This document shows, one piece after another, positions 35,887 to 43,213 of a DNA stretch of 64,000 nucleotides. The number at the start of each line of letters is the position of its first letter. Positions within the stretch are counted from its first letter, which is position 1. A program made the translations under genes and the position numbers. The DNA lies in assembly GCF_000590555.1 (NCBI RefSeq), contig NC_022198.1, positions 372,001 through 436,000 of the forward strand. The letters run 5' to 3'. The notes under the pieces are model-generated. The model saw nothing but the letters and a program-made list of their open reading frames with translations, did not search any database and was not told the origin of the DNA. This DNA comes from Corynebacterium argentoratense DSM 44202. Its GTDB lineage: Bacteria; Actinomycetota; Actinomycetes; Mycobacteriales; Mycobacteriaceae.

Positions 35887-36897
35887 GTGAAGAAAGCATC
35901 TTTTTCCATCACAGCACTTGTTAGCAGCATCCTGCTTCTATCTGCCGCCCCGGCTTTTGCATTGGAAAACGGCGAACCCGCACCTGCAAATGTTGAAAGC
36001 GGTTCTGTGACCGCGCTAAAGATTGGCAAAGTCGGCACTTTTGGTGACTGCACTGGAACGCTTGTTGCAGATCAGTGGGTGCTCACAGCACGCCACTGCC
36101 TGGAGTCTGTGAACAACGAAGGAACCCAGGCCCGCATCGGCGGGAAGGTCTACGATGCCGATTCTTGGGCACTGTCTCCAGTGTCCGATGCAGGATTACT
36201 TCACTTGACCGAGAAGGTCACTGACGCAACCCCGGCGAAGGTTTCCCGCGATATCCCGGTACCTGGGCAGACGGGAACTCTTTACGGTTGGAGCAGCAGC
36301 TCGTCGATGGCCCGATCCGGACAGCTTCCGATGGCCAAGATGGTCGTCAATGAGCTGCTGGGCGGAGGTCCCGATGAAGGAACTCCAGGTGAGGTTGCGC
36401 TTGGTGAAGCTACTCCAGGTGAGGTTGCGCCTGGTGAAGCCACTCCAGGTGAGGCTGTTCCGGGTGAATCCCAATCCGTGTCCATCCCCGTGGGAACGGA
36501 AAGCATCCCAGCCGACGCTGCCATGATGCCGATGATCGAAAGCGCCATCCTGGACGCACATTCGGTCTCCGGTGCAGGTATGCAGGGCGGCGACTCTGGT
36601 GGACCATTCTTCGTCGATGGAAAGCTTGCCGGGCTTGCTACCGCCGGAACTTCCAATGGCGATCCTGACCTGCCCTCGCCCAGCGCGGCAATCACTACCC
36701 TCGCAGGCACCGCCGACTGGATTGACGGTGTCACCTCTGGTCGCGACACAGAAAGCGTCCTAACCGCAGAGAACACTCCCGCTCCACCAAAGACCATTCA
36801 GACCAGCGCCGATCACATGTGGGGCTACCTCGCCATCGCGTGCGTTGGCCTGGTTGTCGCAGCAGCCTGGTCGCGCATTAGGAATGGCCGACAGTAG
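35887..36897 (+). CDS. Secreted trypsin-like serine protease with C-terminal membrane anchor
   Basis: A 336-residue S1-family protein. Signal peptide 1-25 (cleavage after APAFA), catalytic His70 in TARHC, Asp101 in SDAGLL, Ser237 in GDSGGP. Between Asp and Ser sits an insert (about residues 163-195) of PGEVAPGEAT-type repeats. A C-terminal membrane helix (about 311-330) and a short basic tail RIRNGRQ would hold the enzyme on the cell surface. The GTG start lies 2 bp after the upstream stop, so it is probably coupled to the acyltransferase gene. Confidence 0.85.
   Translation: MKKASFSITALVSSILLLSAAPAFALENGEPAPANVESGSVTALKIGKVGTFGDCTGTLVADQWVLTARHCLESVNNEGTQARIGGKVYDADSWALSPVSDAGLLHLTEKVTDATPAKVSRDIPVPGQTGTLYGWSSSSSMARSGQLPMAKMVVNELLGGGPDEGTPGEVALGEATPGEVAPGEATPGEAVPGESQSVSIPVGTESIPADAAMMPMIESAILDAHSVSGAGMQGGDSGGPFFVDGKLAGLATAGTSNGDPDLPSPSAAITTLAGTADWIDGVTSGRDTESVLTAENTPAPPKTIQTSADHMWGYLAIACVGLVVAAAWSRIRNGRQ
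36382..36471 (+). repeat. Tandem 30-bp repeats inside the protease gene
   Basis: Three copies of a 30-bp unit, with CCAGGTGAGG recurring at 36385, 36415 and 36445. Two copies are nearly identical and the third diverges at its end. Each encodes PGE-V/A-xPGEAT. Repeat number could change by slippage without breaking the frame. Confidence 0.8.
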
Positions 36898-36908
36898 AAC
36901 CGTCTAAC

Positions 36909-36977
36909 CTCAACCACTACATCTTGCGGTGCCTAATCCACTCCGGACAACTACAGGACAAAATCAACGCACTCTAA
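36909..36977 (+). pseudogene. ISL3-family transposase C-terminal scar
   Basis: A frame reading LNHYILRCLIHSGQLQDKIN-AL then stop matches the conserved C-terminal end of ISL3-family transposases common in Corynebacterium. Nothing upstream of it is transposase; it abuts the protease stop. It marks an old insertion or recombination point. The rest of 36898-37026 holds no gene. Confidence 0.7.
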
Positions 36978-37026
36978 AACCGGAAGGGCCAGCAAAGCTG
37001 GGCCGACAAACCATAAGTTAGTGAGC

Positions 37027-37464
37027 ATGGCAAAGAGAACAACGAAACGACAGCAAGCACGAGAACTAGCAATGCAGGCGCTCGCAGAACGACTGGCAAA
37101 TCAGGAAAAAGTTAAAGCCGCCACCCAGCGCGCGTTCATCGCACAAACCGAGCTCGAAGCCGTGCGCGCCCGATTCGCAGCCGCTCTTCAGGAGCTCGAC
37201 CAGCTCGGCGAAGCACACACCTGGCTGCGTGAGTCCTTCGGTCTCACGGCCTCCGAACTTCGCCAGCTGCTCGCCCTCGACACTGACAGCATCCACGACG
37301 AGGACGACGCCGAAGACCAGCTCGACGGCGACGAGGACACCACCACCTCCGACATCAACGAGAACGCGGAAGGGGAGGGCAACCGAGACGACCAGGAGCT
37401 CGACGGCGAAAATTCTCCCGCCCCCGGCAACGACGAGCGACGCGATAAGCACGACAAGAACTAG
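37027..37464 (+). CDS. Small coiled-coil protein with acidic tail, unknown
   Basis: A 145-residue protein I do not recognise. The basic N terminus (AKRTTKRQQAR) leads into a long helix (about 10-65) with coiled-coil spacing, then a GLTASELRQLL segment that could be a helix-turn-helix, then a disordered tail of about 55 residues rich in Asp, Glu and Asn. The layout suggests a nucleic-acid-binding accessory protein. A strong terminator follows. A GTG two codons earlier (37021) is an alternative start. Confidence 0.6.
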   Translation: MAKRTTKRQQARELAMQALAERLANQEKVKAATQRAFIAQTELEAVRARFAAALQELDQLGEAHTWLRESFGLTASELRQLLALDTDSIHDEDDAEDQLDGDEDTTTSDINENAEGEGNRDDQELDGENSPAPGNDERRDKHDKN

Positions 37465-37499
37465 GCAGGCACAACTTCCCCCTGAACCACCGCCCACCC

Positions 37500-37538
37500 G
37501 TGGCCGCCTCGCAGCTGTGCGAGGCGGCCACCTTTTAT
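37500..37538 (+). terminator. Strong terminator
   Basis: Perfect 14-bp arms GTGGCCGCCTCGCA/TGCGAGGCGGCCAC around a 4-nt loop, followed by CTTTTATT. It ends the coiled-coil gene transcript before the restriction island. Confidence 0.9.
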
Positions 37539-37591
37539 TCAACCGCCGCTAACAAGCCGATCAGACACCCGCGTACCAGTATGGTGAGAAC

Positions 37592-38745
37592 ATGATTTCC
37601 TCGACCCCCATCAGACTTGACCGCAACGAAATCAAGCACAATCTCGACGAATTCAGAGTGCATTGGCGGCAACGTCTGGATACCTGGAAAGAACACAATG
37701 AAGGGGCGATCGAGAAGAAATACGCTCAATCATTCTGGGCAGACTTTCTCGCCTGCTTCGGCATCTCAGCAACACGCATGGATCTGTTCGAACAAGATGC
37801 CCGCCGTGGTTCCACGGGCAACACCGGCTACATTGACCTCTTCTGGCCATCCGTCGTAATTGGTGAAGCCAAGTCTCCCGGGGTGAACCTAGACGAAGCT
37901 GTCGGCCAGGCGCGCGACTACCTCCAAGGCGGCTCCGTATCCGCCACCGAGCAACCCCGGTACATCCTCGCCAGCGACTTCGAAAACTTTCGTCTTCTGC
38001 GACTAGGCTCCCCAGACCAACGATTCGACGTCCTTTCGGCTTAGGTGAAGTCGCGGACAACGTCGATCTACTCCGCTTCTTAGCCGGTTACGACGACTCC
38101 ATGAGCCGCGAGGAAGAAGAAGCCGCATCGCTAAAAGCCTCCAAAGTTATGGCCAACCTTTTTACAGCTGTGGCAGGCGACGAGGTGGACGGGGGCGTAG
38201 CCGATGAGGCCCCAATCAATCCCGAAGATGAGGACGAAGAAGTACAGCGCACCTCTATGTTCCTGACGCGCCTACTGTTCCTCCTATTCGGTGACGATGC
38301 AGGACTGTGGGAACAGGATCTCTTTTACCGCTTCGTACTCGACCACACTACAAGCGAAAACCTAGGCAGCCAGATCGACGCACTGTTCGATGTTCTCAAC
38401 ACCCCCGAGAACAAACGCAGGCGTGTTCCCGACTCGATGGCCGCGTTCCCATACGTCAATGGTTCGCTGTTCGACAGGGCAGGTGAAACACGCACGACAA
38501 CATTCTTTAGCCCCGAGATGCGCCACGCCCTGATTGATGCGTGCCGCTTCCGGTGGACCGACATTTCCTCAGCGATCTTCGGCAGCCTTTTCCAACTCGT
38601 TAAGTCGAAAGAAGCACGTAGAAGCGATGGCGAACATTACACCTCCGAGGCAAACATCATGAAGACTCTAGGCCCGCTGTTCCTAGACGAACTTCGAGCC
38701 AAAGCAGACCAGTTGATTGCTAGAACAACCGGCAGTAGGAAGAAA
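37592..38745 (+). pseudogene. MmeI-type IIG restriction-methyltransferase, N-terminal part, frameshifted
   Basis: The N-terminal frame (37592-38044) matches the MmeI-family N-terminal nuclease-like domain: FWADFLACFGI, YIDLFWPSVVIGEAKSPG (an E-x-K nuclease-type site) and YILASDFENFRLL. Near 38036 the frame is lost; the next frame continues as GLGEVADNVDLLRFLAGYDD, then NLFTAV, MFLTRLLFLLFGDDAG and RRSDGEHYTSEANIMKTLGP, all in family order. One missing base would explain it. Homology stops near LIARTTGSRKKL, before the SAM-binding methyltransferase motifs. The matching C-terminal part lies at 47517-48491. Confidence 0.82.
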
Positions 38746-39251
38746 CTGAGAAGATCGGGAAGTGGCACACTGCTCTTGGTTCTGAAGAAGTTGATGATCT
38801 TGTCTCGCAGGTGATCATCGCCCGCATGTCGAAGCCCGACGCTCTTGAAGTGCTGCGTAGTGCTCTGACCCCCGAAGACGACACGCTCAGTGAGCGTATG
38901 CAGTCTCTCTTCCAGGATCGCACTGCCTTGCTGGCTCGCCGCGAGGCGCTAGAAGAGTCCGTCATCGATGGTGAGCTTGACACGTCAACATTCGCTCGTG
39001 TTGAGAAAAAGATCGCCTCGCAGCTTGCCAAGATCGACGAGGAACTTCAGAAAATCACTGAAACACTCGGCGCTGATCCGTTGGCCACTGAATTGACGGA
39101 GGATGTCATCTTTGCTGAATGGTGGGAGAGTGCCAGTGTTGAAGACAGGAGACGCCTCACTCGCTTACTCATGGAGATTCATATTCTCCCCGGCAAGCAA
39201 GGTGCTAGAAAATTCGACCCGAACCGCGTCAAAATCACATGGAAAACCTAA
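38746..39251 (+). pseudogene. Large serine recombinase, C-terminal remnant
   Basis: From about 38760 a new frame reads KWHTALGSEEVDDLVSQVII and continues to 39251 with a coiled-coil stretch (LLARREALEESVIDGELDT...LAKIDEELQKI) and the ending RRRLTRLLMEIHILPGKQG. This is the C-terminal third of large serine recombinases of the site-specific integrase or transposon kind. The catalytic and zinc domains are missing. It is joined directly to the MmeI remnant, so the joint is a deletion or insertion scar. Confidence 0.75.
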
Positions 39252-39257
39252 CCCCAT

Positions 39258-39326
39258 AGTGTGTCACAAACGTTAATTGTTGAGTTATGATACAGACAAC
39301 ATTTTGATTAACGTTTGTGACACACT
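39258..39326. repeat. Perfect 20-bp inverted repeat before hsdM
   Basis: AGTGTGTCACAAACGTTAAT (39258-39277) is repeated inverted without mismatch at 39307-39326, with a 29-bp A/T-rich spacer that holds TATGAT (about 39286-39291), a -10 candidate. A half copy, ATGTGTCACAA, recurs near 39369. It could be an operator pair around the hsdM promoter or the recombination site of the neighbouring serine recombinase. Confidence 0.85.
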
Positions 39327-39408
39327 CGCACCTGCACTTTTGGGCTTCCCATCCCTGTGTCCCGCGAATGTGTCACAACCGACCGATATTGAACAAAGGA
39401 ACTAGCCC

Positions 39409-42006
39409 GTGAACAAACAGGAACTCGCCTCCCGTATCTGGGAGTCGGCCAACAATATGCGCTCCAAGATTGAGGCCAATGAGTACAAGGATTACATCCT
39501 TGGCTTCATCTTCTATAAGTTCCTCTCCGACCAGGTCGAGCAGTTCCTGCTGCGCAACGATGCGGAGCCGGAGGACCTGCCTGACGCTCTGGTTGAGACG
39601 GACACCGACACTGTATCCCTGGTGCGCAACAACTTGGGCTACTTCCTCACCTACGAGAACCTGTACTCCACGTGGCGGGACATGGGCAACGATTTCTCCA
39701 TCGCGCACGTGCGTGAAGGGCTAGCCACGTTCAAGCGCAACATTGCTCCAGAGCGCAAGCATGTCTTCGAAGACATCTTCAACACCCTTGAGACCGGCCT
39801 GTCGAAGCTGGGCACCACCGATACTGCACGAACCGCTGCCATCAAAAAGCTACTGGAGCTTATCGATGACATCCCCACCGACGGCAAGCAGGGCTATGAC
39901 GTGCTCGGCTACATTTACGAGTACCTCATCGAGAAGTTCGCGGCCAACGCAGGTAAGAAGGCAGGCGAGTTCTACACGCCTCATGAAGTGTCGCTCATCA
40001 TGAGCAACATCGTCGCCGACCACCTCAAGGGCCGCGAGGAGATTCAAATCTATGACCCGACCTCTGGCTCTGGCTCCCTGCTACTCAATATCGGCCAGGC
40101 CGTTGCCAAGCGCATGGGCGACCCAAGCCGCATCAAGTATTTTGCCCAGGAGCTGCGCGAGAACACGTACAACCTCACGCGAATGAATCTGGTCATGCGT
40201 GGCGTGAAGGCTGACAATATTGTCGCTCGCAACGGTGACAGCCTGGCTCATGACTGGCCAATGTTCGACGAGTCCGACCCGGTGCAGACCTACCAGCCGT
40301 TGTACGTGGACGCGGTTGTCTCAAACCCGCCGTATTCCCAGAAGTGGGAGCCGGAAGGTAACGAGGCTGACCCGCGCTTCTCACGGTTTGGTCTGGCGCC
40401 CAAGAACAAGGCTGACTACGCCTTCCTGCTGCATGAGCTGTTCCACGTCAAGCCCGACGGTATTCTCACCATCGTCTTGCCGCACGGCGTATTGTTCCGT
40501 GGTGGCTCTGAGGCGGAGATTCGACGCAACCTCATCGAGGCCAACCACATCGATGCCGTCATCGGCCTGCCCTCCAACATCTTCTACGGCACAGGAATTG
40601 CCACCATCATCCTGGTGCTCAAGCAGGATCGTGACCGTGACGACGTGCTGTTCATCGATGCCTCCCAAGGCTTCGTTAAGCAGGGCAAGTACAACCACCT
40701 GCGTGCCCGTGACATCCAACGAATCGTTGACACCGTGCACAACCGCGAGGACGTGCCACACTTCGCCAAGGTCGTGACCCGCGACGAGATTCGCGCCAAT
40801 GACCACAACCTCAACATCCCACGCTACGTGTCTGCGACTCTGCCGCCGGAGGCTGTCGACCTGTACGCCACCATGCATGGCGGTATTCCAGTGTCGGAGA
40901 TTGACACCCTGGAGCACTACTGGACTGCGCTGCCGGGACTGCGTGAGGCACTATTCACCGAGCACGCCAACGGCTACGCGGAGCTGAACACCACTAACCT
41001 CCGTGAGGCTGTCGATCAGCACCCTGCAGCTCAGGCACTGCGCGACCAGGTCAATGCAGCACTATCTGACCTGCCAGAGAAGCTGCACGCGCTGCTTGTG
41101 GACAGCTCCGCCACCGTGCCACTCAACACCACAGAAGACCAGCTCAAGACTGACCTATTCGACCGACTCGACCCTGTACCGCTGGTTGATGCCTACGAGG
41201 GCTACCAGGTTCTCCACGACAGCTGGATCAACACTGCTGCTGACCTAGAGGTCATCCAGACCGAAGGCCTAGATGCCGTGCGGGTCAACGACCCTGTCAT
41301 GGAGATGAAGACCCGCAAGGGTAAGAAGGAAGAAGTCCAGGTCGGCTGGGAGGGGCGTATCGCCCCCAATGAGTTGGTGCAGGAACTCTACCTACCGCAG
41401 CTCAAAGACCAAGTAACCCAGCTGAGCCGTGAACTAGACACAGCAGTATCAGAGCTGACGCAGCTCATCGAAGGCTTAAGTGAAGACGACAAGACCGACC
41501 TGGCCGAGGTACTCAACGAGAAGCAGGATGCTTTCGCTACTGCTGCGCTGAAGAAGGCCATTAAGGAGCTGCCGAAACTACCTAAGGGTCAGGCCTGGCC
41601 GGAAGGCAGTGTCGAGACTGTCATGCTCAGCGCCAAGGCGCTCATCGAGCAGCGCGACACACTCAAGAAGGACCTTAAGGTTGCGCAGCAGCAGCTTGAG
41701 GCAGACACCTACGCCACCATCGAAGCGCTGACTGACGTGCAGGTAGATGAAGTGCTCACCGCCAAGTGGATCACTGCACTCATGGATGACTTGCGTGACA
41801 TCCCAGGTCACGTGCTTGCAGGCCTCGCCGGTCGTGTCCAGGCGCTGCACGACAAGTACGCGGTCGCGCTCACGGACCTCGACGTGCAGATTCGCGAGAC
41901 GGAACAGGAACTCGCTAGCCTGCTCAGTGGCCTCACCGGCAATGCCGCCGATATGCAGGCTGTAACGGCACTGCAGGAGCTGCTGGGCGGTGGTCGTAAT
42001 GCCTAA
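39409..42006 (+). CDS. hsdM: Type I restriction-modification methyltransferase subunit HsdM
   Basis: An 865-residue N6-adenine methyltransferase subunit. An N-terminal helical HsdM domain (about 1-150) precedes the SAM site (DPTSGSGSLLLNI, about 222-234) and the catalytic NPPYSQKW near 309. It methylates the DNA target chosen by HsdS and protects against HsdR. About 350 extra C-terminal residues beyond the usual methylase form long helices and probable coiled coils. GAACAAAGGAAC precedes the GTG start. It overlaps hsdS by 8 bp. Reading frame is complete. Confidence 0.95.
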   Translation: MNKQELASRIWESANNMRSKIEANEYKDYILGFIFYKFLSDQVEQFLLRNDAEPEDLPDALVETDTDTVSLVRNNLGYFLTYENLYSTWRDMGNDFSIAHVREGLATFKRNIAPERKHVFEDIFNTLETGLSKLGTTDTARTAAIKKLLELIDDIPTDGKQGYDVLGYIYEYLIEKFAANAGKKAGEFYTPHEVSLIMSNIVADHLKGREEIQIYDPTSGSGSLLLNIGQAVAKRMGDPSRIKYFAQELRENTYNLTRMNLVMRGVKADNIVARNGDSLAHDWPMFDESDPVQTYQPLYVDAVVSNPPYSQKWEPEGNEADPRFSRFGLAPKNKADYAFLLHELFHVKPDGILTIVLPHGVLFRGGSEAEIRRNLIEANHIDAVIGLPSNIFYGTGIATIILVLKQDRDRDDVLFIDASQGFVKQGKYNHLRARDIQRIVDTVHNREDVPHFAKVVTRDEIRANDHNLNIPRYVSATLPPEAVDLYATMHGGIPVSEIDTLEHYWTALPGLREALFTEHANGYAELNTTNLREAVDQHPAAQALRDQVNAALSDLPEKLHALLVDSSATVPLNTTEDQLKTDLFDRLDPVPLVDAYEGYQVLHDSWINTAADLEVIQTEGLDAVRVNDPVMEMKTRKGKKEEVQVGWEGRIAPNELVQELYLPQLKDQVTQLSRELDTAVSELTQLIEGLSEDDKTDLAEVLNEKQDAFATAALKKAIKELPKLPKGQAWPEGSVETVMLSAKALIEQRDTLKKDLKVAQQQLEADTYATIEALTDVQVDEVLTAKWITALMDDLRDIPGHVLAGLAGRVQALHDKYAVALTDLDVQIRETEQELASLLSGLTGNAADMQAVTALQELLGGGRNA

Positions 42007-43204
42007 GCAGAACGTACCCGCACTGCGGCTGGAGGGGTTCAGCGGTGAGTGGGAATTGAAAGCCATCGGAGAGCTGTTTGCGGAGCGAAACGAATCTTTT
42101 CCTGAAGGAGAACTGCTTTCGGTAACCCTGCGGAATGGGATAAAGCGGTTCCAGGAAATCGGCCGACACAATACATCAAACGAAGATAAATCTAAGTACA
42201 AGCTTGTCGAAGTAGGAGACATTGCCTATAACTCTATGCGTATGTGGCAAGGTGCCAGTGGAGTCTCGCCTTGGAAGGGGATCGTAAGTCCTGCGTACAC
42301 GGTCCTGAAGCCTGTCGGGAGCCAAGATACCCCGTTCTTTGCCTATTACTTCAAGACTCCTTTCATGATCCAAGTGTTTCAGCTCAATTCTCAGGGACTC
42401 ACATCAGACACTTGGAATCTCAAATACCCTGCATTGAGCGCCATTGACATCTGTCGTCCTCAAGACATCGAAGAACAGCAGGCCATCGGCGCCATCTTCA
42501 CCAACCTCGACGCAGCCATCAACCAGCACACACTCAAGCACAAGGCGCTGCAGCAGTCCAAGACGGCGCTCATGCAGCGCATGTTCCCGCAGGAGGGCCA
42601 GACGGTGCCCGAGCTGCGGCTGGAGGGATTCGACGGTGAGTGGGAAGAAAAGAGGTTGGTGGACGAAGTTTCGTTTTTCAGCGGTCTAACCTATACCCCG
42701 AGCGATGTTGTAGAGCACGACGGCACCTTGGTGCTTCGCTCCAGTAACGTACAGGATGGTGTTATTGCCACTAAAGATTGTGTCTACGTGCGTACCGATG
42801 CTGTCAATGTACAAAACGTGCGCAAGAACGACATCATTATGGTTGTTCGCAATGGTTCAAGGTCCTTGATTGGCAAACACGCTGTAGTTCAAAAACCGAT
42901 GCCTTCGACCGTTATCGGCGCGTTCATGACTGGAATTCGTTCAGATCAGCCGTGGTTTATCAATGCCCTTTTTGACACCGGACTCTTCAAGTATGAGGTG
43001 GATAAATCCATGGGTGCGACTATCAATCAAATCACGGGCGGGATGTTTGCAGGCATGAGCTTCTTCTTCCCACCCACCCTCGAAGAACAGCAGGCCATCG
43101 GCGCTATCTTCACCAAGCTCGATGCCCTTATCGCCGCCGAGGCTCAGTACATCAAGTCCCTCTCGCAGGCTAAGACGGCGCTGCTGCAACGGATGTTCAT
43201 CTAA
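41999..43204 (+). CDS. hsdS: Type I specificity subunit HsdS
   Basis: A 401-residue protein with two target-recognition domains (about 8-155 and 205-365), each followed by a conserved helix that begins EEQQAIGAIFTxLDA and runs through SQAKTALLQRMF or SKTALMQRMF. The linker repeats the N-terminal RLEGFxGEWE. Each recognition domain reads one half of a split target. The ATG at 41999 overlaps the hsdM stop. The duplicated conserved regions, also near-identical in DNA, could exchange recognition domains by recombination. Confidence 0.93.
   Translation: MPKQNVPALRLEGFSGEWELKAIGELFAERNESFPEGELLSVTLRNGIKRFQEIGRHNTSNEDKSKYKLVEVGDIAYNSMRMWQGASGVSPWKGIVSPAYTVLKPVGSQDTPFFAYYFKTPFMIQVFQLNSQGLTSDTWNLKYPALSAIDICRPQDIEEQQAIGAIFTNLDAAINQHTLKHKALQQSKTALMQRMFPQEGQTVPELRLEGFDGEWEEKRLVDEVSFFSGLTYTPSDVVEHDGTLVLRSSNVQDGVIATKDCVYVRTDAVNVQNVRKNDIIMVVRNGSRSLIGKHAVVQKPMPSTVIGAFMTGIRSDQPWFINALFDTGLFKYEVDKSMGATINQITGGMFAGMSFFFPPTLEEQQAIGAIFTKLDALIAAEAQYIKSLSQAKTALLQRMFI
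42468..42510 (+). repeat. hsdS internal direct repeat, copy 1
   Basis: TCGAAGAACAGCAGGCCATC begins a stretch of about 43 bp that recurs at 43080-43122 with a handful of mismatches (24 identical bases at the start). The copies lie 612 bp apart, at the same place in the two halves of hsdS. Confidence 0.85.
43080..43122 (+). repeat. hsdS internal direct repeat, copy 2
   Basis: Second copy of the hsdS repeat, at the end of the second recognition domain. Recombination between copies, or with another hsdS gene, would swap or delete a recognition domain. Confidence 0.85.
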
Positions 43205-43213
43205 GGAGCTGGC

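Noticed and set aside
36382..36471. CRISPR array
   Set aside because: The 30-bp units are contiguous, without spacers, and keep the reading frame of the protease. No cas genes are present in the window.
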